64,000 bases of DNA from Halomonas ventosae (GTDB lineage: Bacteria > Pseudomonadota > Gammaproteobacteria > Pseudomonadales > Halomonadaceae): the NCBI RefSeq assembly GCF_004361885.1, contig NZ_SNWH01000001.1:1-64000 (forward strand), given 5' to 3'. Each line of letters starts with the position of its first letter. Position 1 is the first letter of the stretch. The translations under genes were made by a program, and so were the position numbers. Shown here in pieces: positions 28,001 through 36,628 of this stretch. The notes under the pieces were generated by a model. That model saw only the letters and a program-made list of their open reading frames with translations, was not told the DNA's origin and did no database searches.

Positions 28001-28155
28001 GGGTAGCGGGTGTCGATGCCAACCACCGGTGGATCAATGGAGGGATACTCCTGCAGCGGCAGGCGCTGCAGGGCGAGCAGCCCGAAGGCCACGATCAGGG
28101 CCGCCAGCACCACCGCCAGGACCGGCCGCTGGACGGAGACGTCGGAGAGGCGCAT
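25042..28155 (-). CDS. RND multidrug efflux permease (HAE1 family)
   Basis: This 1037-residue inner-membrane pump has the standard AcrB-like plan: helix 1, a large periplasmic loop, helices 2-6 with the proton-relay GLIVDDAIVVLENIHRR, a duplicated half and six more helices. The start LSDVSVQRPVLAVVLAALI and the PGASASVVE porter segment are typical. It starts at a TGATG junction with the adaptor gene. No outer-membrane channel gene or regulator is adjacent, so it probably borrows TolC. Confidence 0.93.
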   Translation of the reverse strand: MRLSDVSVQRPVLAVVLAALIVAFGLLALQRLPLQEYPSIDPPVVGIDTRYPGASASVVETRITQVLEDRISGVSGIEVISSSSEDGRSSIRVEFALDMDIDAAANDIRDRISGSLDNLPEEADPPEVQKADSSSEVVIWLSLSGAGFSMAELTDYANRYLVDRFSVLPGVSQVRIGGGREYAMRVWLNADALAARGLTAGDVEDALRLENIELPGGAIESRERQFIVRLPRNFATPADFRSLVLAQGSDGYLVRLGDVARVEIGAVEERTLFRGNGIPMVGLGMIKQSTANVLEISKGVKAEMARVQNSLPEGMSLSLNFDSSVFVSGAIAQVVQTLFITMGLVVVAIFLFLGNLRTTLIPAVTVPIALIGTFAALAVMGFTLNLLTLLALVLAIGLIVDDAIVVLENIHRRMHDHGETSLVASFRGTRQIAFAVIATTLVLIAVFVPLSFLQGDIGRLFSEFALTLAAAVAISSLLALTLTPMMASKLLKADMHEGRLAHGVQSILERTRGLYRRLLERVLRLRLLVLVLFLGIVGGMLWLNGELPNEYTPREDRGNFWVLVNGPPGATYDYMLDYMDEIEARLLPMVEAGEIERVVVRAPRGWGNIENFNSGFVIVNLADWGSRRSAWAIMDQIRQTLGDLPGVRAFPVMRQGFGSSVEKPVQFVLGGGSYEQLAEWRDMLMAHIRADNPHLAALDSDYEENQPQLRVDIDYTRAAALGVTITEIGRTLETLLGGRRVTRYVDDGEEYDVILEGEPGARPTPSTLGSLRVRSQRTGQLIPLGNLVTLHDFAGPSTLNRFNRVRAITLQADLEDGYPLGEALAYLEASVDELLPPEAKTDFKGASRDYQEASGATGFLLGLGILVVFLVLAGQFESFVHPFVIMLSVPLAICGALLGLYLTGQSLNIYSQVGLVMLVGLAAKNGILIVEFANQLRDQDVAFHEALVEAAVTRLRPIVMTAATTMAGAVPLIVSSGAGAETRLVIGTVILCGLAAATLFTLFVVPVAYDLLARRTGSPGDVARRLEREMGDTPADY

Positions 28156-29243
28156 CAGCCGTTGTCCGCCGCATCGCCACGCCCGCGGCGCAGCAGCTCG
28201 GGGATGCTGGTGTCGTCGTCGAGAATGCCCAGCAGGCGGGTCGGCTGGCCGTCGCGCACCCGCTCGGTGCCATGGGCCACCACCAGCTCTCCGGCCTCGA
28301 GCCCCTCGAGCACTTCCACCTCGCCCTCGCGTCGAGCACCGATCACTACCTGGCGCCGATCGACCCGGTACTGGTCCGACTCATCCAGCACCAGCACGAA
28401 CTGGCGTTCGCCCTGGGGAATCAGGGCCGACTCGGGCATCACCAGGGTCTCGCGCGGGGCGCGTTCGACCACGACTCGCATCAGCATCCCGGGTCGCAGG
28501 CGCAGCTCGGGGTTATCGAGTACGGCACGCACCATGATGCTGCGGCTCACCGGATCGATCCGCGCACCGATGGTGGCAATCTCGCCGGCGAAGCTGGCGT
28601 CGGGGAAGGCATCGCTGACCGCCGTCAGTGGCAGGCCGGGCGTCACCTGTCCCAGGGCGCGCTCGGGCAGGGTGAAGTCGAGCTTCATGATGTCCAGTTT
28701 GTCGAGGGTGACCAGCGCCGTGCCCGGCGAGACGAGCGCCCCGACGCTGAGATTGCGAAAGCCCACCACGCCGTTGAAGGGAGCATAGATACGGTAGTCG
28801 GCCAGCCGCGCCTCCAGGGCCTGGACCTGCGCCTCGGCCTGGCGCAACCGTGCCCAGGCATCCTCCACGTCCGCCCGTGGCGCGAGGTTGCGATCCTGCA
28901 GCTGGGCCAGGCGGTTCACCGCATTGCGACGCTCGTCGCGCAGTGCCTGGGCCGCGCGCACGTCGGCCTGAGCCTCGTCATCGGCCAGTCGCACCAGCAG
29001 CTGACCGGCCGTGACGGTTTCTCCATCGCGGAAGTTCAGCTCGCGGATGGTATCGGTGACGGTGGCCGAGAGCGTCACGCTCTCGTCGGCGTGCAGGGTG
29101 CCCAGGGCCTCGAGGGGGTCGGACCAGGCCGCCAGACTGACCCGGGCGGCAATCACTGCGGTAGGCTGCTGGGCGGCGAGCAGCGGGGCAAACATCAAGG
29201 CTGCCAGGCCTAGCAGCAGCAGGCGAGGTCGCGATGGGATCAT
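28155..29243 (-). CDS. RND efflux periplasmic adaptor (membrane fusion protein)
   Basis: This 362-residue HlyD/AcrA-type protein has a signal peptide (LLLLGLAALMFAPLLAAQQ) without a lipobox Cys. A biotinyl-lipoyl-like domain (RDGETVTAGQLLVRLADDEA ... YAPFNGVVGFRNLSVGALV) flanks an alpha-hairpin with heptads (AQALRDERRNAVNRLAQLQ), followed by beta-barrel and membrane-proximal parts. It connects the pump encoded next to an outer-membrane channel. Confidence 0.9.
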   Translation of the reverse strand: MIPSRPRLLLLGLAALMFAPLLAAQQPTAVIAARVSLAAWSDPLEALGTLHADESVTLSATVTDTIRELNFRDGETVTAGQLLVRLADDEAQADVRAAQALRDERRNAVNRLAQLQDRNLAPRADVEDAWARLRQAEAQVQALEARLADYRIYAPFNGVVGFRNLSVGALVSPGTALVTLDKLDIMKLDFTLPERALGQVTPGLPLTAVSDAFPDASFAGEIATIGARIDPVSRSIMVRAVLDNPELRLRPGMLMRVVVERAPRETLVMPESALIPQGERQFVLVLDESDQYRVDRRQVVIGARREGEVEVLEGLEAGELVVAHGTERVRDGQPTRLLGILDDDTSIPELLRRGRGDAADNG

Positions 29244-29340
29244 AGGGGTGTTGTTCTCGGTGAGCGATGAGCGGGCGCCCGGTCCGTCGGGTCGCTTCCC
29301 TGAAGCCTAAACGCCTGGGAAGGGAAGAGTGTGACAATAT

Positions 29341-29375
29341 TGCACAAGCGTTCGAGGGTCTTTTAAATGCACAAG
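29341..29375. repeat. Direct repeat TGCACAAG, possible operator
   Basis: TGCACAAG occurs at 29341-29348 and 29368-29375, 27 bp apart, in the divergent region between the efflux operon and the YhiN-like gene. A TGTACA palindrome follows at about 29380. It may be a regulatory region; no matching regulator gene is nearby. Confidence 0.35.
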
Positions 29376-29496
29376 ACATGTACAGTTTTGGGAAGTCTGG
29401 AAGGCGGCCTGGTGCCGCCGCGACACCGGTCGGCGACGCGGCGACGGACTGCTAGAATGCGCGGCCTGGATCGATTCCCCTCGGGAGAGTAAGGTC

Positions 29497-30672
29497 GTGA
29501 CATACGATGTGGTAGTGATCGGCGCCGGTGCCGCCGGGCTGATGTGCGCGCTGACCGCCGGCTACGCCGGGCGGCGGGTGCTGGTGGTCGACCATGCCAG
29601 CAAGGCGGGCAAGAAGATCCTGATGTCCGGCGGCGGACGCTGCAACTTCACCCACCTGGCCTCGGGGCCGGCGAACTTCTATTCCGAGAATCCCGCTTTC
29701 TGCATTTCGGCGCTCAAGCGCTACCGCCCCGAGCATTTCGTCGAACTGGTGGATCGCCACGGCGTGGCGTACGTGGAAAAGACCCCGGGGCAGCTGTTCT
29801 GTGCCGACTCCTCCAAGGAGATCCTTCGGGTGCTGCTCACCGAGTGCGACTGGGCGGGCGTGGAGATCCGCTTGAAGACCGCCATCGAGGGCGTCGAACG
29901 GTGCGGGGAGGGCATGCGGCTGATGACCTCGCTGGGACCCGTCGACTGCGGGGCCCTGGTGGTGGCGAGTGGTGGGCTCTCGATCCCCACCATGGGCGCC
30001 ACCGGCCTGGGTTACGATATCGCCCGCCAGTTCGGCCTCGCAGTCACCGAAACCCGCGCCGCGCTGGTGCCCTTCACCCTCACCGGCCACTGGAAGGCGC
30101 GGGCCGAGGCGCTGGCCGGGGTCAGCTGCGAGGTGGCGGTGACCTGCCGCGGGAAGCGCTACCGCGAGCCGATGCTCTTCACCCATCGCGGGCTTTCGGG
30201 CCCCGCCATGCTGCAGATATCCAGCGTCTGGCAGCCCGGGGACACCTTGTCCCTCGACCTGCTGCCGGGGTGCGATGCCTTCGAGACGCTGTGCCGTGCC
30301 CGGCGCGAGACGCCCCGGCGGCGGCTCTCTAGCTGGCTGGGAGAGCACCTGCCCAAGCGCCTGGCCCGGGCGCTGGTCGAGTGGCACGACGACGACGGAG
30401 TACTGGCCGAGTGCAGCAATGCCCGCCTGGAGGCCTGGGCCGAGGTTCTCCAGGCCTGGCGGATCAAGCCCGCCGGCACCGAGGGCTGGAGGACCGCCGA
30501 GGTAACAATGGGAGGTGTGGAGACGCGGGCCGTCTCATCGAAGGACTTCTCGGTACAGGAGCTGCCGCAGCTTCGCTTTATCGGCGAGGTGCTGGACGTC
30601 ACCGGTGAGCTCGGCGGTCACAATTTTCAGTGGGCCTGGGCCTCCGGCGTGGCCTGCGGTAACGCGCTCTAG
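29497..30672 (+). CDS. YhiN/HI0933-family flavoprotein
   Basis: This 391-residue FAD-binding protein starts DVVVIGAGAAGLMCALTAG and contains KAGKKILMSGGGRCNFTH, the signature of the HI0933/YhiN family. It has GGLSIPTMGATGLGY in the middle and ends with GEVLDVTGELGGHNFQWAW. The reaction is not known; the family is a putative NAD(P)/FAD oxidoreductase. The start is GTG with GGGAGAGTAAG upstream. It stands alone. Confidence 0.88.
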   Translation: MTYDVVVIGAGAAGLMCALTAGYAGRRVLVVDHASKAGKKILMSGGGRCNFTHLASGPANFYSENPAFCISALKRYRPEHFVELVDRHGVAYVEKTPGQLFCADSSKEILRVLLTECDWAGVEIRLKTAIEGVERCGEGMRLMTSLGPVDCGALVVASGGLSIPTMGATGLGYDIARQFGLAVTETRAALVPFTLTGHWKARAEALAGVSCEVAVTCRGKRYREPMLFTHRGLSGPAMLQISSVWQPGDTLSLDLLPGCDAFETLCRARRETPRRRLSSWLGEHLPKRLARALVEWHDDDGVLAECSNARLEAWAEVLQAWRIKPAGTEGWRTAEVTMGGVETRAVSSKDFSVQELPQLRFIGEVLDVTGELGGHNFQWAWASGVACGNAL

Positions 30673-30802
30673 CGGCAGGGTGCTCTCTGCGTCGCCGGAA
30701 GTTCACCACCCGCGGCAACCGGAGACGATGGTCGCGGCGGGCTCCTCAATGGCTGGCAATATCAATGGCCGGCCTCGATTCGTTTCAGGGAGCCGCGATT
30801 CC

Positions 30803-31138
30803 TCATCGGCCATCCAGCAGTCGCTGTGCCTGGCTCACCAGCACTCTTCCGGTCGCCAGTCGTCTTGCCAGTCGGATCAGTGCCGAGGGATGTCGAGCGC
30901 CCTTGACCAGCAGTGCGCCACCGGCAATGTAGAGGGGGATCCTGAAGCGCATGATGAAATGCCAGCCGTCGTCTATGGGACGGCTGGCATCGCGCCAGCG
31001 GCTGGTCTCGACCATGATGTCGACACGCTCCTGCTCGATGGAGGCCTCGAGTTGGGCCTTGCGTAAGGCGAGGCTGGCCGCCGAATTATCCAGATGAGCG
31101 GACCGAGAGAGGGTCTTATGGGTCTCAGGACCTGTCAC
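30803..31138 (-). CDS. YqjK-like family protein
   Basis: This 111-residue basic protein has one weak hydrophobic stretch (IPLYIAGGALLVKG) and many Arg residues. Its place after the DUF883/YqjD and YqjE genes, with a 14-bp overlap, matches yqjD-yqjE-yqjK clusters. I assign it from position and general character; no strong motif is visible. Confidence 0.7.
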   Translation of the reverse strand: MTGPETHKTLSRSAHLDNSAASLALRKAQLEASIEQERVDIMVETSRWRDASRPIDDGWHFIMRFRIPLYIAGGALLVKGARHPSALIRLARRLATGRVLVSQAQRLLDGR

Positions 31139-31520
31139 GTGACATCTCCATCAGCTCACGATCGGTGGCCAGGTGCTTAAGGGTGCTGGCCAGCAGGATT
31201 CGCCGTCGTGCCAGGCGCATGATCCAGAGGATCAGAATCAGGCCCAGGCTCAGCAGCACCAGACCACTGACACCGATGGCCATCAGCCGATGAGTTTCCC
31301 AGAAGATGACCACTACCAGAGCGGTCAGGGTACCGATCCCCAGTAGAACCAGAACGAGAGCGAGCCCGGCCAGTATCGACAGGGTGACCAGTCGCGCCCG
31401 CTCTTCCTCGATCTCCACCACGGCGAGGCGCAGACGCGTCTCGCCGATCGCCAGCAGGCTGACGATCAGCCGCTGGGTGGCCGTGAAGAGGCGTTCTGCG
31501 GGTCCCTGGCTCGCTCCCAT
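31125..31520 (-). CDS. YqjE-like holin-family membrane protein
   Basis: This 131-residue protein has two hydrophobic helices (about residues 45-70, LVTLSILAGLALVLVLLGIG, and 75-105), an N-terminal amphipathic region and a basic tail. This fits the YqjE/phage-holin-superfamily III type. It starts at the final base of the upstream YqjD-like gene and overlaps the next gene. It probably sits in the inner membrane with its operon partners; there is no phage context. Confidence 0.78.
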   Translation of the reverse strand: MGASQGPAERLFTATQRLIVSLLAIGETRLRLAVVEIEEERARLVTLSILAGLALVLVLLGIGTLTALVVVIFWETHRLMAIGVSGLVLLSLGLILILWIMRLARRRILLASTLKHLATDRELMEMSRDRS

Positions 31521-31852
31521 CAGCGCCGGCCGATCAGCATGCCGATGACGACGCCGACACCGGCCCCAATGCCGATGCTGGTCCAGGGGTTGTTGTGGAC
31601 GTAACGGTCGCAGGCGTCGGCCTGCTGGGTGACGCTGTCGCGGGCCTCGTCATAGAGACGCTCTCCACGGGCTTCGAGACGCTCTCGGGTATCCTTGAGG
31701 CGTTTTTCCGCCCGTGTGCGTAGCTCCTTGATATTGCTACGTGAGTCGTCAGCGGTGGCGTTGACGAGCTCCTCGAGGGTCTGGGTGAGATGCTGCAGAT
31801 CCTCCTTGAGCTGCTGAGTGGATTCGCTGGTGCGCGGCGCATGACTGGCCAT
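31520..31852 (-). CDS. YqjD/ElaB-like DUF883 protein
   Basis: This 110-residue protein has a long charged helix (TSESTQQLKEDLQHLTQTLE and on), then DRYVHNNPWTSIGIGAGVGVVIGMLIGRR, the conserved C-terminal membrane anchor of the DUF883 family. E. coli YqjD and ElaB bind ribosomes at the membrane in stationary phase. It leads the three-gene operon; GAGGAAGA precedes the start and a promoter is visible upstream. Confidence 0.88.
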   Translation of the reverse strand: MASHAPRTSESTQQLKEDLQHLTQTLEELVNATADDSRSNIKELRTRAEKRLKDTRERLEARGERLYDEARDSVTQQADACDRYVHNNPWTSIGIGAGVGVVIGMLIGRR

Positions 31853-31885
31853 CGGGGTCTTCCTCTGACGGTGAATAATAGGCTC

Positions 31886-31913
31886 AGTATAGCAGTCGGC
31901 GTGGCGACTTCAA
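31886..31913 (-). promoter_or_regulatory. Promoter of the yqjD-E-K cluster
   Basis: On the minus strand TTGAAG (31908-31913), a 16-bp spacer and CTATACT give -10 TATACT at 31886-31891. The C before TATACT is also favoured by RpoS, which controls the E. coli homologues; RpoS control here is inference. Confidence 0.55.
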
Positions 31914-31932
31914 TACTTCAGTTATGACCGGT

Positions 31933-32958
31933 TCAGGGTTGGCGATCCAGGCTGCCGGCAGGAAACAGCGGGTTGAGGCTGAACCCCAGGCTAAGACGGT
32001 GGCTTTTCTGGTTATAGTCGATCAGGCTCTCGCCATAGCCGTAATAGTACTGCATATGCCCACGGATACTGCCGAACAGCGGCCAGGAGTAGTCCAGCTG
32101 GGAGCCCATGTTGCCTTCGCTGGGATTGCCTCGCATCATCAGGCTGAGTTCGTTGTCGCTATTGAGGCGACGGGCCAGCGTGACATCGCCGTAGCCCAGG
32201 TACCGGTGAATGTCGGGATTGTCGTCTTCCTCGGATTCCGGGATGCGCCAGTGAGGCGCGAGGACGAAGACCCAGTCATCGTTGACGAAGGTGGATTCGA
32301 GGATCAAGCGGTTCCAGCTGCGGGATAGGGGGTCGGAGCGCCCGTTGGACTGGTGGTTGAACGCCAGGCGATTGTGGATGTTGGTCCAGCCGAGCAGCGA
32401 CATGCGGTTTTCGAAGTCGATGAAGACTTCCGGCTCGTAGTTGGTCTCGCGGAAGGGCGAGGAGGCATCCGCGTTGTACGCCTGCCACCAGCTGCGCTGG
32501 GTGTAGGCGAAATGCAGGTCGCCGCCATAGTCACCGAACAGATCTTCCACCAGATTGAACTTGACGCTGAACTGGAACTTCATCTCCGCCCGATCGGGCG
32601 AGTTGAGGCCGTTCTGGTTGCGGAAGGCATCGGTATTGGGGGTGGTATTGTAGCTCAGCGGAAACCAGTAGTTGCGTCGATGGGTGGTGATCGCAAAGGG
32701 ATTGCGGTCGGATTCGCGCTCGAGCTTGCGCCGTTGGTCAACCGTGTCCTCGAGTTCCTGTTCGACGAGCGGGGGCTTCTTGCCATCGTTGTTGGCCAGT
32801 TGGCGCCGCAATTCGCGCATCTCCTCTTGCAGGACGGCGAGGCGGGCCTCGATGGCCTCGCGTTCTGCCCCGCTCAACGGCTCGGCGGCCCTGACGGGCA
32901 TGTTCAGTCCCACCATGACCAGGACAACGACGAGCAGACAAGGTCGGGCAGATATCAT
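31933..32958 (-). CDS. pldA: Outer-membrane phospholipase A
   Basis: This 341-residue outer-membrane beta-barrel enzyme hydrolyses phospholipid acyl chains in the outer leaflet. The catalytic His-Ser-Asn set is visible in FNHQSNGRSDPLSRSWNRL. The barrel strands include YWFPLSYNTTP and MKFQFSVKFNL. A signal peptide ends at VRAAEP and is followed by a predicted coiled coil (EREAIEARLAVLQEEMRELR), longer than in E. coli PldA. The start chosen gives the signal peptide; the frame is open 47 codons further upstream. Confidence 0.9.
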   Translation of the reverse strand: MISARPCLLVVVLVMVGLNMPVRAAEPLSGAEREAIEARLAVLQEEMRELRRQLANNDGKKPPLVEQELEDTVDQRRKLERESDRNPFAITTHRRNYWFPLSYNTTPNTDAFRNQNGLNSPDRAEMKFQFSVKFNLVEDLFGDYGGDLHFAYTQRSWWQAYNADASSPFRETNYEPEVFIDFENRMSLLGWTNIHNRLAFNHQSNGRSDPLSRSWNRLILESTFVNDDWVFVLAPHWRIPESEEDDNPDIHRYLGYGDVTLARRLNSDNELSLMMRGNPSEGNMGSQLDYSWPLFGSIRGHMQYYYGYGESLIDYNQKSHRLSLGFSLNPLFPAGSLDRQP

Positions 32959-33121
32959 GGTGAGGCACCTGATCAAGGGTGAAGGACTGTTTCTATCACA
33001 CCCGTTTCTATCACGCCCGTGCGGCGAGTCAACCTCGCTAGCGGGACAAGAGGCCGGCATTGCCATGCCGGCCCGTCGGGTCGAGAATCGTGCTTGCACC
33101 CATCATACTCGAGGCCGCCCT

Positions 33122-36100
33122 TTGAATGTCTTTGAACATCGCTGTCGCCTGAGGGTTGCCTGGCGGTTGCTACTTCTAGTTCTTCTTTGCTGGCTGGGCG
33201 GGCTGGCCCTCACCCCTGTGACGCTGGCCCAGACCGCCACCACAGAGGAGCAGACCGCGCAAGCACTGCCCTCGCGTGAGGAGATCGAGGCGCGCCTGCA
33301 GGCGCGTCAGCCGGCCGAGGGCGAGACTGCCGGCGAGGAGGCGCAGCGTGACATCGAGGCATTGAATGCGGCCCTCGAGGCGCTTCAGCGCCTGACGGTG
33401 GTCAGAGAAGAGCTCTCTCGCCTCGAGACGCGCGTTCAAAAGGCACCCCAGGAGCTCAAGCGTCTGCAGCGAGAGCTACGCCAGATGGAGCAAGCGGATA
33501 GCGAGCAAAGCTTCGGCGCGTTAGAGGCGCTCTCCCTGGAGGCGCTGGAGACGCGTCGCAAGGCGGCCGAGGAGGCCTTGTCGGGCTTTCAGGAAGGCCT
33601 CGACCAGGTCTCGACACGACTGCTGAATGCTCAGACCCTGCCGGAGCGTGCCCAGCAGGCCATCGGTGATGCGATGCAACAGGCCGAAGACAGCCGACGC
33701 CGGCTGGAGGCGCTGGATGATCGTCAGGTGGCCGAGGACGATCCGCGGCGCTGGCGGCTGCGCATCGAACGCGAACTGGCCGAGCAGACACTGCAACTCA
33801 ACCAGCGCCAGCTGGCCACCAATACCCGTCTGCGTGAGCTGGACCAGCAGCATCGCGAGCTTCTCGAGCGCCAGGTGGCCAGCCAGGAGGCCCGGCTGGC
33901 CATGCTCCAGGGCATCATCGAACGGCGTCGACGCAAGGAGTCCGAGCAGACCATCGCCGAGGTGGCCAGCGTCAAGGGAGAAGGCGTCATCGGCCACCCC
34001 GTCATACGCCAGGCCCGAGAGATCAATCGGACCATGAGCCTCGAGTTGCTGCGTGCCACCGACCGTGCCAGTCGCCTGGTTCGGGAGGGCCTCGATGTGC
34101 GGCGCCAGTTCGAGCGGGTCCGTCAACTGCAGCGCACCCTCAACGAACAGATCGCCGCCATCCGCGGCAGCATCCTGCTGGCGCGCATCCTGCGCGAGCA
34201 ACGCCAGGCGCTACCCCGCGTGGAGGCGCGGCGTGGCCTGCAGGACGAGATCGCCGATCTCCGACTCAAGCAGTTCGATCTCGGTCGGCAGCGCGATCAG
34301 TTGCGCGAGGGCGAGAAGTTGGCGCATCAGCGGATCGCCGAGGCCGATGCCGAGGCCTCGCCGGCGCTGGTCGATTCGCTGCTCGAGATCTATCAGGCCC
34401 GTCGCGAGCTGGTCGACCAGCTGGAGCAGGCCTATGGCGAGATGCTCAGCGCGGCCATCGACCTGCAGCTCAACCAGCAGCAGTTGCTGGCCACCAGTCG
34501 CGAGCTGCGGGCGACCATCGACGAGCAGTTATTCTGGATCGCTAACACTCGGCCCCTGGGTCTCGCCTGGCTGAGCAGCCTCCCCGAGAACCTGGCCTTG
34601 GAGTGGCGCGAAGGTGCATGGCGTGCGGTGTTGCCGGTGAACTGGCAGCTGCCGGATGCCCGCACCTTGCTCGGCCTGCCGCTGCTGCTAGTGGCGCTGG
34701 GGCTGATTGTCGCACGACAACGGATTCGCGCCCGCCTGGTACGCCTGCACCGGGAGGTCGGCCATCTCAAGCGCGACTCCCAGGGGCATACGCCCCGGGC
34801 GGTGGCCCTCAATCTGTTGCTGGCCTCGATCGGTCCGTTGTGCCTGCTGGCCGTTGCCGTAGCGCTGCGCATGGGCAGCGAAGGGGTTGGCCAGAGGATC
34901 GGCTATGCCCTGCTCCACCTGGCCCTGGCCTGGGCGGTGATCGCCTGGGCGCGCAAACTGCTGTTCCCGGGCGGGGTGGCAACCCGTCATTTCAATTGGC
35001 CACCCGCTTACGCGGCAGCTCTGCGCTATTGGCTGCAGTGGCTGGGAATGGCCTTGGTGCCGGTGCTGCTGATCGGTTTGCTGGCTCGCGATGCAAGTGT
35101 TGCGCTCAACCAGCGCCCGCTGGCCTTGAGCCTGCTGCTGATCGGCCTGCTGACCATGGGTCTGGTACTCATCAAGCTGATCCTGGCCCATGTGCCCTTC
35201 TTCGGTGTCAAGCCTTTCCGGCTGGTGCTCGGCCTGGTGGTTGCCCTGGTACCCCTGGTGCTCGCTGGGTTGATCATCTACGGCTATGAGTACACGGCCC
35301 TCAGCCTGCTGGAACGCTTCGTGATCTCTCTCTATCTGCTGGGACTCTGGATATTGGTGGAAGCTATGGTGGTTCGTGGTTTGGCCGTCGCGGCTCGCCG
35401 GCTGGCCTACCGTCGTGCGTTGGCGCGTCGTCGTGCCCAGGCACTGGAGGGCGCCGAGGGCAGCGTGGAGGTGGTCGAGGAGCCTCCTCTGGACATGCAG
35501 CAGGTCAACCAGCAGTCGCTGCGCCTCTCAAAGCTGATCCTGCTGAGCGGCTTTCTTCTGGTGCTCTACCTGGTGTGGTCTGATCTGCTCTCGGTTTTTA
35601 GCTACCTCGAGCAGGTGACGCTCATTAAACCGGGGGAAGATGCAGCGGCCGAGGCGGTGGGCAGCATGGTGTCGGTGGCCGACATCCTCACGGCCCTGCT
35701 GGTGGTGGTGCTGACCCTGATGATGGCGCGCAACCTGCCGGGTCTGCTCGAGGTGAGCGTGCTCTCCCGCCTGGAGCTCAAGCAGGGCAGCGCCTATGCC
35801 ATCAGCTCACTGCTCGCTTATTCCATCATCGGCGGTGGCGTGGTCACCGCCCTGAGTACCCTCGGGGTTTCCTGGAGCAAGCTGCAATGGCTGGTGGCCG
35901 CGCTGGGGGTTGGTCTGGGTTTCGGCCTGCAGGAGATATTTGCCAATTTCGTCTCGGGGCTGATCATCCTCTTCGAGCGGCCGGTGCGCATTGGCGACAC
36001 CATCACCCTGGGCAATCTTACCGGTACGGTGAGCAAGATCCGTATTCGGGCCACCACGGTGATCGATTTCGACCGCAAGGAGATCATCATTCCCAACAAG

Positions 36101-36577
36101 ACCTTCATCACCGACCAGCTGATCAACTGGTCGCTCTCCGATACGGTCACCCGTGTCGTGCTTTCGTACGGGGTTGCCTACGGTTCCGATCATCGCCAGG
36201 TGCATCGCCTGCTCAGGCAGGCCGCCGACGAGAACCCGCGGGTCCTGGTGGATCCCGAGCCCCAGGTGTTCTTCATGAGCTATGGCGAGAGCACCCTGGA
36301 CTTCGAGTTGCGCATCTTCGTCAACAGCCTCGGTGACCGGCTGTTCGCCACCGACGAGATCAACTGTCGGGTTGGCGAGCTGTTCGCCGCGCAGGGCATC
36401 GACATCGCCTTCAACCAGCTCGACGTCTGGCTGCGCCGTCCGGGGAGAGAAAAGAAACGCCCCGACAACGTCGGCGCCGGGGCATCGCGACCTGTCGAGC
36501 ATCCGTCAGTCGGCGCCCAAGGCGATCCCGGGCATGTCGAGGGCGACGATGGAGGGGGTGGCGACGCCGGCCGTTGA
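33122..36577 (+). CDS. mscK: MscK/KefA-type mechanosensitive channel
   Basis: This ~1151-residue inner-membrane channel releases solutes on hypo-osmotic shock. A signal peptide (RVAWRLLLLVLLCWLGGLAL) leads a long periplasmic helical domain of ~450 residues. Several membrane helices follow, then the MscS core: YAISSLLAYSIIGGGVVTAL, GLGFGLQEIFANFVSGL, PVRIGDTITLGNLTGTV and PNKTFITDQLINWSL. No ATG gives a sensible N terminus. I chose the TTG with GAGG seven bases upstream, because it starts immediately before the signal peptide; an ATG 19 codons earlier is the alternative. It is divergent from pldA. Confidence 0.88.
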   Translation: MNVFEHRCRLRVAWRLLLLVLLCWLGGLALTPVTLAQTATTEEQTAQALPSREEIEARLQARQPAEGETAGEEAQRDIEALNAALEALQRLTVVREELSRLETRVQKAPQELKRLQRELRQMEQADSEQSFGALEALSLEALETRRKAAEEALSGFQEGLDQVSTRLLNAQTLPERAQQAIGDAMQQAEDSRRRLEALDDRQVAEDDPRRWRLRIERELAEQTLQLNQRQLATNTRLRELDQQHRELLERQVASQEARLAMLQGIIERRRRKESEQTIAEVASVKGEGVIGHPVIRQAREINRTMSLELLRATDRASRLVREGLDVRRQFERVRQLQRTLNEQIAAIRGSILLARILREQRQALPRVEARRGLQDEIADLRLKQFDLGRQRDQLREGEKLAHQRIAEADAEASPALVDSLLEIYQARRELVDQLEQAYGEMLSAAIDLQLNQQQLLATSRELRATIDEQLFWIANTRPLGLAWLSSLPENLALEWREGAWRAVLPVNWQLPDARTLLGLPLLLVALGLIVARQRIRARLVRLHREVGHLKRDSQGHTPRAVALNLLLASIGPLCLLAVAVALRMGSEGVGQRIGYALLHLALAWAVIAWARKLLFPGGVATRHFNWPPAYAAALRYWLQWLGMALVPVLLIGLLARDASVALNQRPLALSLLLIGLLTMGLVLIKLILAHVPFFGVKPFRLVLGLVVALVPLVLAGLIIYGYEYTALSLLERFVISLYLLGLWILVEAMVVRGLAVAARRLAYRRALARRRAQALEGAEGSVEVVEEPPLDMQQVNQQSLRLSKLILLSGFLLVLYLVWSDLLSVFSYLEQVTLIKPGEDAAAEAVGSMVSVADILTALLVVVLTLMMARNLPGLLEVSVLSRLELKQGSAYAISSLLAYSIIGGGVVTALSTLGVSWSKLQWLVAALGVGLGFGLQEIFANFVSGLIILFERPVRIGDTITLGNLTGTVSKIRIRATTVIDFDRKEIIIPNKTFITDQLINWSLSDTVTRVVLSYGVAYGSDHRQVHRLLRQAADENPRVLVDPEPQVFFMSYGESTLDFELRIFVNSLGDRLFATDEINCRVGELFAAQGIDIAFNQLDVWLRRPGREKKRPDNVGAGASRPVEHPSVGAQGDPGHVEGDDGGGGDAGR

Positions 36578-36628
36578 CCGGCAGCGGACGGGATCGAGCG
36601 CAGCGGAACGGCGTAGGCGACAGCGGTG

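Noticed and set aside
30803-31520. Holin-like gene as a sign of prophage
   Set aside because: It lies in a yqjD-yqjE-yqjK cluster with host codon use and no phage genes around it.
32672-33121. N-terminal extension of the MscK frame by 150 codons
   Set aside because: It overlaps pldA on the other strand and precedes the signal peptide; no ribosome site is present.
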